6,461 nucleotides of DNA, from positions 1 through 6,461 of the forward strand of contig JAKSDL010000651.1 in assembly GCA_022360105.1 (NCBI GenBank). Direction: 5' to 3'. Shown in pieces: positions 1-5,426 of this stretch (positions within the stretch are counted from its first letter, which is position 1; every line of letters begins with the position of its first letter). Under the pieces are notes generated by a model that worked only from the letters and a program-made list of their open reading frames with translations, searched no databases and had not been told where the DNA came from. This stretch comes from Pseudomonadota bacterium. GTDB lineage: Bacteria > SAR324 > XYD2-FULL-50-16 > JAHJRI01. Position numbers and translations under genes: made by a program.

Positions 1-38
1 AAACCTTGCAGGGCGGCCACTGAAACCCGGCGTTAGGA
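1..38 (+). repeat. attC site, right arm only (cut by window start)
   Basis: This is the 3' half of an attC belonging to a cassette left of the window. It carries the conserved arm GGCGGCCACTGAAACCCGGC (12-31) and the R' box GTTAGGA (32-38). It is nearly identical to the right arms at 660-691, 1207-1238 and 2370-2401. Cassette 1 starts at the TT in 33-34. The GGAGC of the R' box is the reverse complement of the GCTCC before AAC at 566-574, so this boundary and the next attC belong to the same cassette. Confidence 0.9.
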
Positions 39-56
39 GCAAAACTAGAGGACAAA

Positions 57-566
57 ATGACTAAAAATGAAATTACTGCAATTGCTTTTAAATGTTTTGC
101 AATTTATTGGTTATCTATTGTCATAGTAAGTTTCCCTAGCTTGCTTAACGTTATTTCACAGGTTGAAGCTTTTGGTTCCGGAGATAAACCATCTTATGTC
201 ATGGCTGGTTTCTTCGTAGCTTTATCTGCAGTAATAAGTCTAATCTGCATCTGGTTACTGTGGAAATTAGCAAATTCGATCACTAAACCTATTTCAGCAC
301 AGGACGCAGTACCAGAAATGAGCAGTAGTGCAAATGAACTAATGCAAATAATACTAATTTGCATGGGGCTTTATTTTGTCATCAAATCTTCACTAGATTT
401 TCCCCATCAGTTTGCCCTCATCAAATTGCAAAGAGATGAAGATCCAAAACTATTGTTGTATAAAATCCAAATGGCAGTAATCATAGTAAAATTCTTACTT
501 GGGTGTCTTCTAATTGCAAAACCGAAACAATGGGTAAAAACAATAAGATCAATTGGTCAAAAATAG
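57..566 (+). CDS. Cassette 1: small four-helix integral membrane protein, function unknown
   Basis: The 169-residue product has four hydrophobic segments at about residues 11-30, 48-70, 95-111 and 137-154. Short polar loops separate them, including an acidic and Ser-rich stretch around 80-93 and a charged QRDEDPK stretch at 125-131. The basic C-terminus (KPKQWVKTIRSIGQK) suggests a cytoplasmic tail by the positive-inside rule. An AGAGGA ribosome-binding site at 47-52, four bases before the ATG, fixes the start. The TAG stop abuts the R'' box of the following attC. I recognise no catalytic motif or named family. Inner-membrane location is inferred from hydropathy; the function is unknown. Confidence 0.85.
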   Translation: MTKNEITAIAFKCFAIYWLSIVIVSFPSLLNVISQVEAFGSGDKPSYVMAGFFVALSAVISLICIWLLWKLANSITKPISAQDAVPEMSSSANELMQIILICMGLYFVIKSSLDFPHQFALIKLQRDEDPKLLLYKIQMAVIIVKFLLGCLLIAKPKQWVKTIRSIGQK

Positions 567-567
567 C

Positions 568-691
568 TCCTAACAAGGGTTTGCAGTGGACAGTCATGCC
601 GCCTTCAATGGGGTCAAACATCAAAATTCCTGGTAAGTCCTTCGTGAACACAAAAACCTTGCAGGGCGGCCACTGAAACCCGGCGTTATAC
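568..691 (+). repeat. attC1, 124 nt, intact
   Basis: R'' is TCCTAAC (568-574) and R' is GTTATAC (685-691). The arms fold as GGGTTT (577-582) with AAACCC (676-681), and CAGTGG (584-589) with CCACTG (670-675). This leaves G583 as an extrahelical base and AA/GGC as the unpaired spacer next to the boxes, the usual attC architecture. Just inside, the CCGCC usually seen in this family is altered here (CAGTC at 591-595), so this part of the stem is weaker. The centre is a lower-conservation imperfect palindrome. Cassette 2 starts at 686. Confidence 0.92.
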
Positions 692-703
692 ACGTTAATT
701 CAA

Positions 704-1108
704 ATGAGATCTGTCATGAAGATCCTGGTTATTTTGTTTTCATTAGTTCTTATTTCAAATACTTGCCATGCCTCTGTAGAAGGTGTTCTAGAACTTTCAA
801 AAATCTCACTTCATTCAAATGGAATCGGGGAATCAGGAAGTGTTTCAATATTTGCATCAAAAGGTAAAAATAAAAGATATACATCATTCGTCGTTAAAGC
901 ATTTGGCAAAGAATACAAGCTTTCCAACTCTGATCTAAACAAATTAGCCGAATTAGCCTTTAATGGAATCCAAATATCATATGAAACTGGATATGAAATT
1001 CTTGGGGGAAAAACGCTATATATAATTTTGCAAAGTGGTTTTACTTCCGGAATTAAGAAAAAAGTACTGATAACAATTACCGAAAGTGGAAGCATAGCAA
1101 TCGATTAG
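704..1108 (+). CDS. Cassette 2: small exported protein, function unknown
   Basis: The 134-residue product (130 if translation starts at the second ATG, 716) begins with a classical signal peptide: MKILVILFSLVLISNTCHA, with a likely signal peptidase I cut after Ala23 of the longer form. The mature part of about 110 residues is rich in alternating beta-type segments (VSIFASKG, SFVVKAFGKEYKL, TLYIILQSG, KKVLITITESG) and has no obvious catalytic residues, so a small beta-rich periplasmic or secreted domain is likely. No strong ribosome-binding site precedes either ATG, and the signal peptide works with either. Cassette ends match exactly (GTTATACAC at 685-693, GTGTATAAC at 1113-1121). I recognise no family. 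Confidence 0.8.
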   Translation: MRSVMKILVILFSLVLISNTCHASVEGVLELSKISLHSNGIGESGSVSIFASKGKNKRYTSFVVKAFGKEYKLSNSDLNKLAELAFNGIQISYETGYEILGGKTLYIILQSGFTSGIKKKVLITITESGSIAID

Positions 1109-1114
1109 ACCAGT

Positions 1115-1238
1115 GTATAACAAGGGTTTGCAGTGAACCGCCATGCCGCCTTCGATGAGGTCACATATCCAAATTCCTGGCAAATCCTTCGTGAACTCAA
1201 AAACCTTGCAGGGCGGCCACTGAAATCCGGCGTTAGTT
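1115..1238 (+). repeat. attC2, 124 nt, intact
   Basis: R'' is GTATAAC (1115-1121) and R' is GTTAGTT (1232-1238). The left arm GGGTTTGCAGTG is followed by AACCGCC. It pairs with GGCGGCCACTGAAATCC on the right, with an extrahelical G and an extrahelical A. One base of the right arm (AAATCC instead of AAACCC) gives a wobble position. The central region is very similar to that of attC1, attC4 and attC5. Cassette 3 starts at 1233. Confidence 0.92.
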
Positions 1239-1248
1239 ACAAAATGCT

Positions 1249-1689
1249 ATGTACCAACTACCAGAAAAATTTACAGGATACGATGCAGTAGAGGTTGGGG
1301 TAGAGGTTTTTCAATCTCTCTGCTTTTCACTTCAGGGTATGGGGATTGTTAATATCCAGAATGTGAACGGGTACGACTATCCGAAGAATTATTATTCAGC
1401 TCTGGCAGAGGATGGGGAAGGTAAATTTCATATCTATATGAACTGCTTTACGTCTGTATTTTGCTTTGGCCATATAACAGATGAGAAACAAGTGTATTTA
1501 ACCAAAGGTGAGCTAGAGTTCGCTATAAAAGAGCTGTATCCAGATGCTGTTGTGCTCTCTGAATCCATATTAAAGCAAGAAATCACCAAAGAGAGTAAAG
1601 TAAAATTGCGCTCTACGGAACTAAAACAGTTAAATTATTGGCTGCCTTGTTCGGTTGGTAGGGTTATGTTTTCGTGGTTCTTTGACTAA
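1249..1689 (+). CDS. Cassette 3: soluble protein of unknown function
   Basis: The 146-residue product has no signal peptide or membrane segment. It is acidic to neutral, mixed alpha/beta in appearance and rich in aromatics (Tyr-rich YDYPKNYYSA, then FHIYMNCFTSVFCFGH). A helical stretch around 88-98 (GELEFAIKELY) is followed by a Lys-rich segment, and the end is LNYWLPCSVGRVMFSWFFD. No ribosome-binding site is visible before the ATG at 1249; a nearby ATG at 1244 is in another frame. Cassette genes with such short leaders often depend on upstream translation. The TAA stop (1687-1689) lies inside a CTAAC box. No family is recognised. Confidence 0.75.
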   Translation: MYQLPEKFTGYDAVEVGVEVFQSLCFSLQGMGIVNIQNVNGYDYPKNYYSALAEDGEGKFHIYMNCFTSVFCFGHITDEKQVYLTKGELEFAIKELYPDAVVLSESILKQEITKESKVKLRSTELKQLNYWLPCSVGRVMFSWFFD

Positions 1690-1690
1690 C

Positions 1691-1809
1691 AGCTAACCAA
1701 TGCATTCAGTTGACGGCAATCGCCCTCGGTTAGCGGCAGTACAATGTTCATGTTTAAAATCATCATTAATTCACTATCAGTGCAGCCGCAAATGATGCAG
1801 GCGTTAGAT
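1691..1809 (+). repeat. attC3, divergent arm type, about 119 nt
   Basis: The R' box is GTTAGAT (1803-1809). The structurally consistent R'' is AGCTAAC (1691-1697). Its left arm TGCATTCAGTTGACGGC pairs with the right arm GCCGCAAATGATGCA, giving TGCAT/ATGCA, TTG/CAA and CGGC/GCCG pairs with bulges between them. The left arm resembles that of attC8 (GGCATTCAGTTGACCGC) but the right arm is unlike every other site here. A second R''-like box, GACTAAC (1684-1690), lies immediately before. Cassette 4 starts at 1804. Confidence 0.8.
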
Positions 1810-2272
1810 GCTTCAAAAAAAGCCTATGAAAACAAATATTTTATGCATCTTTATATTGCTTTTTTCATTGACTTCATGCACCCAAAATAACGAAGTTGAA
1901 AAAGAAAAAGTCAGATCTGTTGTTGAAAACTATTGTTCGCTTGATTCCAGTGGTGCAAGGCTTTCAAGTTATTCATATGAGTCGATAAAGCCATTAATCG
2001 CATATGAAGATGAGCCTGGATGGGATACTATTATTGGAATTGAGTCATTCAATATAATCTCAATTTCGATATCAGGAAATTCAGCCACAGCAATTGTAAA
2101 ATATGAAATAGTAAGAGCGCATCCTATCAATTTACCTATTGCTGAACTCGAAAAACTAAGTAATTCAACAGTAAAACTCGTGAAACAAGAAGGCTTTTGG
2201 CGAATTCAAGACTATATAATATTTCCTAGAGTAAATAATTCCTTAGTATGTAAGTCATCAAAATCTTGCTAA
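1808..2272 (+). CDS. Cassette 4: predicted lipoprotein, possible NTF2-like domain
   Basis: The product is a lipoprotein precursor. From the ATG at 1826 it reads MKTNILCIFILLFSLTSC, a hydrophobic segment ending in the lipobox LTSC with Cys18 as lipid attachment site. The ATG at 1808 adds MLQKKP, a basic extension compatible with a signal peptide. That ATG sits inside the attC R' box, with GCAGG just upstream as a possible weak ribosome-binding site. The mature part has a helical N-terminus (VEKEKVRSVVENYC), then beta-type segments including NSATAIVKYEIV and LVKQEGFWRIQDY. This helix-then-sheet order ending in an 'EGFWRI' strand resembles NTF2-like accessory domains; that is a fold guess only. 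Two C-terminal cysteines occur (LVCKSSKSC). Function unknown. Confidence 0.8.
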   Translation: MLQKKPMKTNILCIFILLFSLTSCTQNNEVEKEKVRSVVENYCSLDSSGARLSSYSYESIKPLIAYEDEPGWDTIIGIESFNIISISISGNSATAIVKYEIVRAHPINLPIAELEKLSNSTVKLVKQEGFWRIQDYIIFPRVNNSLVCKSSKSC

Positions 2273-2277
2273 GTGGC

Positions 2278-2401
2278 ATCTAACAAGGATTTGTAGTGGA
2301 CCGCCAGCTGGCATTCGATGAGGTCACATATCCAAATTCCTGGTAAATCCTTCATAAACACAAAAAACTTGCAAGGCGGCCACTGAAACCCGGCGTTATG
2401 C
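2278..2401 (+). repeat. attC4, 124 nt, intact
   Basis: R'' is ATCTAAC (2278-2284) and R' is GTTATGC (2395-2401). The left arm AAGGATTTGTAGTGGACCGCC pairs with GGCGGCCACTGAAACCC on the right; two base changes in the left arm relative to attC1 (GGATTT and TAGTGG) leave wobble or mismatch positions. The nine bases GCATCTAAC (2276-2284) are the exact reverse complement of the start of cassette 4 (GTTAGATGC, 1803-1811). Cassette 5 starts at 2396. Confidence 0.92.
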
Positions 2402-2410
2402 AAGTCAAAC

Positions 2411-2441
2411 AGCCAATTTCAAAATGATTCTTAATTTGGCT
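2411..2441 (+). other. Possible hairpin in the leader of the OsmC cassette
   Basis: AGCCAATTT (2411-2419) faces AATTTGGCT (2433-2441) around a 13-base loop. Six outer pairs (AGCCAA/TTGGCT) are perfect and the inner ones need a slip. It lies between the R' box and the AAAGGAAG ribosome-binding site, making this leader, about 70 nt, one of the longest in the array. There is no T-run, so it is not a terminator. A role in RNA stability or translation is only a guess, and a chance origin is quite possible. Confidence 0.3.
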
Positions 2442-2471
2442 GCATCAAAGTAAACTAAAACAAAGGAAGCA

Positions 2472-2870
2472 ATGTCAAAAATTGAAGTTAGTTTATTTGA
2501 AAAGGAACAATGTAAAATAGTGCATCAACATTCAAATACCTCAATCCAAACAGATGGTCCTTTTGAATGGGGTGGGCAAGGCAGGACATTTTCACCTACC
2601 GACTTACTTGCTGCATCTCTTGGGTCATGTATTCTTTCGATTTTGGAACCAGTATTTGAAAGAAATGGTTATGATTCAAACAAAATAAAACTCACTGTAA
2701 TTAAAGAGCTTGCAAAACATCCACATAGAATTAAATCTTTAGCCCTTACTCTATCTTATCCAGATGTACTAGAAGAGTCTTTTAAACAGAAAGCATTCAA
2801 AATGCTCGAATTTTGCCCAGTGAAGAGGGCTTTAAATACCGAGGTAGATGTTACAATAAAATTTGCATAA
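2472..2870 (+). CDS. Cassette 5: OsmC/Ohr-family protein (predicted thiol peroxidase-type)
   Basis: The 132-residue cytoplasmic protein has the OsmC-family signature. It shows a TDGP...GG loop at 27-36, Arg38, the SPTDLLAASLGSC helix with Cys53, and a second cysteine in EFCPVKRAL (Cys115). In characterised OsmC/Ohr proteins the first Cys is the peroxidatic thiol reducing organic hydroperoxides, the second Cys resolves it, and a loop Arg activates the thiol; all three are present. Length is typical of the compact YhfA-like branch. A clear AAAGGAAG ribosome-binding site (2462-2469) precedes the ATG. The TAA stop (2868-2870) is part of the R'' box GCATAAC. Hydroperoxide detoxification is inferred from the family; the exact substrate is not known. 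Confidence 0.88.
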   Translation: MSKIEVSLFEKEQCKIVHQHSNTSIQTDGPFEWGGQGRTFSPTDLLAASLGSCILSILEPVFERNGYDSNKIKLTVIKELAKHPHRIKSLALTLSYPDVLEESFKQKAFKMLEFCPVKRALNTEVDVTIKFA

Positions 2871-2987
2871 CAAGGATTTGCAGTGGACCGCCATGCCGCT
2901 TTCGATGGGGTCAAATATTCAAATTTCTGGCAAATCCTTCGTGAACTTAAAACCGTTGCACGCGGCCACTGAAACCCGGCGTTATGT
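2865..2987 (+). repeat. attC5, 123 nt, intact
   Basis: R'' is GCATAAC (2865-2871), overlapping the end of the OsmC-family gene, and R' is GTTATGT (2981-2987). The left arm GGATTTGCAGTGGACCGCC pairs with GCGGCCACTGAAACCC with the usual extrahelical G and A. The right inner arm is CACGCGG instead of CAGGGCGG, a slight divergence that accounts for the 1-nt shorter length. TTGCATAAC (2863-2871) is the exact reverse complement of the cassette 5 start (GTTATGCAA, 2395-2403). Confidence 0.92.
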
Positions 2988-3002
2988 GCTCAAAAGAAAC
3001 TC

Positions 3003-3332
3003 ATGAATATGAAGATCAATATAGATAATTTAACAGAACAGGAACTCATCGAGCTCAACCATAGAATTGTCGAAAGGATCAAGTTCTTACAATCTATGAG
3101 AGTTCATACAAACATGATGGAATTCAGCATTGGTGAAAAGGTATCATTTTCCCCCAGCTACAATGTTGAAATCTTTGGAATAATTAAAAAGTATAACAAA
3201 AAAACTGTAACAGTTATCACAGAAGAAGGGGAGAAATGGAATGTTCCTCCTTCTCTGCTTATCAAGACCGAAACAAAGGAAAGAAAAAACAGCAAGTCAG
3301 ACAACGTCATTGAATATAAGGCCAAAGGTTAA
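3003..3332 (+). CDS. Cassette 6: small conserved protein with NKKTVTV core, SH3-like barrel likely
   Basis: The 109-residue product has two parts. Residues 10-35 form a charged helix (LTEQELIELNHRIVERIKFLQ). Residues 41-88 form a compact beta domain: IGEKVSFSPS, a GIIKKYNKKTVTVITEEG core, and WNVPPSLLIK. This 'G-x-x-V-x-F ... G-x-I-x-K-x-N-K-K-T-V-T-V' pattern is familiar from small uncharacterised bacterial proteins and resembles KOW/SH3-like barrels that touch nucleic acid or ribosomes; that is an analogy, not proof. The tail (KERKNSKSDNVIEYKAKG) is basic and probably disordered. ATGs lie at 3003 and 3009, with only a weak AAGAAA upstream. Nucleic-acid binding is inferred. Confidence 0.8.
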   Translation: MNMKINIDNLTEQELIELNHRIVERIKFLQSMRVHTNMMEFSIGEKVSFSPSYNVEIFGIIKKYNKKTVTVITEEGEKWNVPPSLLIKTETKERKNSKSDNVIEYKAKG

Positions 3333-3337
3333 ATATC

Positions 3338-3461
3338 ATATAACAATGGCATGAGGAGGGACCGCTATACTGCCGTCGATGAAGTCAAATATAACATAGC
3401 CTTGGCAAATTCAATCTTAACACTAAGCCCTTGGAGGCGGCCCCTTATGCCCGCTTTAGAA
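3338..3461 (+). repeat. attC6, 124 nt, R' box degenerate
   Basis: R'' is ATATAAC (3338-3344). The left arm GGCATGAGGAGGGACCGC pairs imperfectly with GGCGGCCCCTTATGCC on the right, so the stem is still recognisable. The expected GCGTTAG is GCTTTAG here, so the R' box reads TTTAGAA (3455-3461) and the G at the strand-exchange position is lost. The upstream cassette still has nearly matching ends (GTTATGTG at 2981-2988 against CATATAAC at 3337-3344, one G.T wobble). This site probably recombines poorly or not at all. Confidence 0.8.
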
Positions 3462-3549
3462 AAAAGAAGCCTATTTTAAGCTATTTCGAGCACATTCATT
3501 ATTTTATCGCTAGCCAAAAATGCCTTACAAAATCGATGGAACAAATAAT

Positions 3550-4206
3550 ATGAAATCTCATGTTACACTTCCTTTGCGCTGCTTGTTCATTTTTTTCATT
3601 CTGGCTATGTCCATTACCCAGGGTGTATTAGGGGACGGTAAGACAAGAAATAGCCGTCCATTACAATTGCAGATTGGGTTCGGATATTCGGGCTATGGTA
3701 TGAGTGTAGGTTATAATATAAGTGCTATGTTTTATTGTGCAATTGAACATTTTGACGTTAATAGTAAAAACGAGAGCAATGGTGGTGAAATAAAAGGGGA
3801 AACAGAATTCACTTTATGGCAAAATAAACTTCGGATTTCACCATGGTCTAAATCAAGTTTTTATTTTCATGCTGGATATGCTTTAGTAGACTGGAAGGAA
3901 CGAATATATGGCAGTGGTACATTGAGTGATTCAGATTTTTCTTCATCCGATTTTAAAGCAATTATAGATTGGCCTGAAAGCGCTTACACATATGGTTTTG
4001 GATGGGATTGGGTTGCCGATGCAGGTTTTTCAGGTGGATTTTCGATTTTTAAATTTGTCATCGATAAACCGGATGTTAAAATCACTGATTATACATCGAT
4101 GTCATCAAACGAAGAACGTGAGGATGCGGAAGAAATTCTTCAAAACTCACAGCACGAGAAATCAGAAAAAATATTGGGTGTCTTGTATCTTGGGTTCAAT
4201 TTTTAA
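3550..4206 (+). CDS. Cassette 7: exported protein, probable outer-membrane beta-barrel
   Basis: The chosen start is the ATG at 3550, with GGAA at 3538-3541, giving 218 residues; an in-frame ATG at 3520 lacks a ribosome-binding site and would add MPYKIDGTNN before the signal peptide. The signal peptide (about residues 1-28, with the core CLFIFFILAMSI) probably ends at VLG before DGKT. The mature part shows alternating aromatic/polar strands (LQLQIGFGYSGYGMSVGYNI, SSFYFHAGYALVDW, YTYGFGWDWV, FSGGFSIFKFVI), a charged loop (SSNEEREDAEEILQ), and a final strand ILGVLYLGFNF ending in Phe, the usual outer-membrane assembly signal. It is the longest cargo protein in the window. Neither flanking attC is normal. 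A beta-barrel is inferred from pattern alone. Confidence 0.75.
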   Translation: MKSHVTLPLRCLFIFFILAMSITQGVLGDGKTRNSRPLQLQIGFGYSGYGMSVGYNISAMFYCAIEHFDVNSKNESNGGEIKGETEFTLWQNKLRISPWSKSSFYFHAGYALVDWKERIYGSGTLSDSDFSSSDFKAIIDWPESAYTYGFGWDWVADAGFSGGFSIFKFVIDKPDVKITDYTSMSSNEEREDAEEILQNSQHEKSEKILGVLYLGFNF

Positions 4207-4224
4207 ACCAGTTCTTTAATTGGT
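4207..4224 (+). terminator. Weak hairpin directly after the outer-membrane protein gene
   Basis: ACCAGTT and AATTGGT flank a CTTT loop directly after the stop, with one wobble in the stem. It is short and is followed by ACCCTACC before TTCTTTT, so it is at best a poor intrinsic terminator. The next 80 bases (about 4225-4306) hold nothing recognisable. Confidence 0.2.
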
Positions 4225-4306
4225 ACCCTACCTTCTTTTAACCTCATTATTAAGGAAAACTAAGATTGTACTTATTGAGATTTCTAGCAAGTATTTACAC
4301 CAGACC

Positions 4307-4401
4307 GCATAACGCCCCTGCAAATCTCAAATTAGGTGATTTTTGCAAAATCATCATTGACTAACCATCGGAGAGGCGGCCACTGAAACCCGGCGTTAAC
4401 T
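4307..4401 (+). repeat. attC7, short chimeric site, about 95 nt
   Basis: The right arm is fully canonical: GGCGGCCACTGAAACCCGGC followed by the R' box GTTAACT (4395-4401). The only plausible R'' is GCATAAC (4307-4313), but the sequence after it (GCCCCTGCAAATCTC) does not pair with the right arm, and the site is about 29 nt shorter than its neighbours. A small separate hairpin, GATTTTTGCAAAATC, sits in the middle. It looks like a left end from an unrelated attC joined to a standard right arm. Confidence 0.65.
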
Positions 4402-4412
4402 AGGATTACCAA

Positions 4413-4871
4413 ATGATTGAAATTGAGAGTATATACAATTTTCTTCAAGTAGAATCATCTCTTTCAACTTCTGGTCAGCCAAGTGAAGCACAGCTGTCAG
4501 CACTTGCAGAAAAGGGATACGATGTAATCATCAACTTAGCACTTCACAATGATCCTCGTTATTCCTTGTATGATGAAACTGGATTAGTCGAATCCCTTGG
4601 AATGACATACATACATATACCAGTGCAGTTTGATGCTCCTACAGAAAAAGACCTTGATTCATTCTTTAATGCTATGAAATCTCTTGAAAACAAAAAGGTT
4701 CATATACATTGTGCAGCCAATATGCGAGTTACCGCATTTTTAGGTTTGTACTACTTAATTAAACAAAAGAAATCAAAAGAAGAGGCTTTTGATCCAATGC
4801 ATTCAATATGGGAGCCAGACGATGTGTGGTCGTCATTTATTTCTTCCGTGCTTGCAAAACATACCAGTTAA
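4413..4871 (+). CDS. Cassette 8: tyrosine/dual-specificity-phosphatase-like protein (DUF442-like)
   Basis: The 152-residue soluble protein has the layout of the phosphatase family found in beta-lactamase-hydrolase-like proteins. It has an N-terminal SGQPSEAQLSALAEKGYDVIINL segment (20-42, with the typical SGQP), a strand with IPVQFDAP (69-76, Asp74 a possible general acid), and a P-loop IHCAANMRVTAF with Cys100 and Arg105. Classical enzymes have Cys-X5-Arg; here only four residues separate Cys and Arg, with Asn in place of the usual Gly. AGGA (4402-4405) seven bases before the ATG supports the start. The TAA stop lies inside the R'' box AGTTAAC. Phosphatase activity is possible but not assured. 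Confidence 0.82.
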   Translation: MIEIESIYNFLQVESSLSTSGQPSEAQLSALAEKGYDVIINLALHNDPRYSLYDETGLVESLGMTYIHIPVQFDAPTEKDLDSFFNAMKSLENKKVHIHCAANMRVTAFLGLYYLIKQKKSKEEAFDPMHSIWEPDDVWSSFISSVLAKHTS

Positions 4872-4989
4872 CAAAGGCATTCAGTTGACCGCCATCTAGC
4901 TCTTGATGGAGTCAAATTGAACAAGATCCTGGCAAGTAAACCGGTAACACAAAATCCCAGCAGGCGGCCACTGAAACCAGGCATTAAAA
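4866..4989 (+). repeat. attC8, 124 nt, R' box mutated
   Basis: R'' is AGTTAAC (4866-4872), which overlaps the phosphatase-like gene's stop and matches the start of cassette 8 (GTTAACT). The left arm GGCATTCAGTTGACCGCC pairs with GGCGGCCACTGAAACC on the right, with a bulge. The right arm ends AGGCATTAAAA where GGCGTTA is expected, so the G of the R' box is A (4983) and the core reads ATTAAAA. The strand-exchange position is therefore altered. Confidence 0.82.
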
Positions 4990-5038
4990 ACCAGGAAAAA
5001 ACAAAAGTGAGAAGATTATATGAAACATGGAGGTCCTT

Positions 5039-5335
5039 ATGGTTAGAGTGATATATCGCTGGCAAGTAAAACCGGAGAATTTTAACGAATTTAAAAAAAT
5101 ATGGAGTAATACCACAAATCGAATTCATGTCTCTGTTGATGGCGCACAAGGAAGCTTTATGCTCAAATCATTCGAAAATGAAACCGAGGTACTTACCATT
5201 GCAAAGTGGGACTCCTTAGAATCCTGGAAGAGCTTTTGGGGGAACGAAAACCCAAAAGAAATGGAAGCCATGAGAAAGCTGGGTAAACGCATTTCTGCTG
5301 AAGTTTTTGAGGAAATAGAAGACTTTACTCGATGA
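5039..5335 (+). CDS. Cassette 9a: antibiotic-biosynthesis-monooxygenase (ABM)-like protein
   Basis: The 98-residue protein has the ABM-like dimeric alpha/beta-barrel pattern: an opening strand VRVIYRWQVKPENFNEFKKIW, a strand with GSFMLKSFENETEVLTIAKWDSLESWKSFW (the usual 'W-x-S-x-E-x-W' signature), then a helix with MRKLGKRISAEVFEEIEDF. These small proteins are usually cofactor-independent oxygenases, haem-degrading enzymes or orphan domains; no substrate can be named. The start at 5039 is chosen because GGAGGT (5029-5034) sits four bases upstream. The in-frame ATG at 5027 would place that site inside the gene. An 8-codon frame (5020-5046) overlaps the start and may be a chance leader. It is followed by a GNAT gene in the same unit. 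Confidence 0.8.
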   Translation: MVRVIYRWQVKPENFNEFKKIWSNTTNRIHVSVDGAQGSFMLKSFENETEVLTIAKWDSLESWKSFWGNENPKEMEAMRKLGKRISAEVFEEIEDFTR

Positions 5336-5426
5336 GAAAACAGGGGAACTGGCTTGTGGTAGTCTTAAAAACCGCGATGAAGTTATCCAACTGCTTGAAG
5401 TCCTGTCTAAGAGAAAAAACGAATGA
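5319..5426 (+). pseudogene. Open-frame remnant between the ABM-like and GNAT genes
   Basis: This frame follows a TAG at 5316-5318 and stays open to the TGA at 5424-5426, which overlaps the GNAT ATG as ATGA. It reads KTLLDEKTGELACGSLKNRD, then EVIQLLEVLSKRKNE, with no ATG. The composition and the helical, charged ending look like a true protein C-terminus rather than noise. The likeliest reading is the 3' remnant of a gene whose start was lost when the ABM-like gene was joined on; the ATGA overlap suggests it once was translationally coupled to GNAT. Alternatively, a chance open frame. An overlapping ATG frame (5332-5443) overlaps the ABM stop as ATGA and encodes about 36 residues, but looks less protein-like. 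Confidence 0.35.

Noticed and set aside
481..693. Minus-strand ORF across the end of cassette 1 and attC1
   Set aside because: It covers attC sequence, and similar frames arise because the attC repeats are open on that strand; the + strand gene is well supported.
811..1095. Minus-strand ORF inside cassette 2
   Set aside because: Shadow of the signal-peptide protein gene on the + strand; no ribosome-binding site or protein-like pattern.
3992..4219. Second + frame inside the outer-membrane protein gene
   Set aside because: Overlaps the strand-rich C-terminal part of a better-supported gene, with random-looking residue content.
5020..5046. Eight-codon frame overlapping the ABM-like start, as a leader peptide
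   Set aside because: Too short and without regulatory features such as repeated codons or a terminator; most likely chance.
4868..5149. Minus-strand ORF over attC8 and the start of the ABM-like gene
   Set aside because: Mostly attC reverse complement; no independent coding signal.
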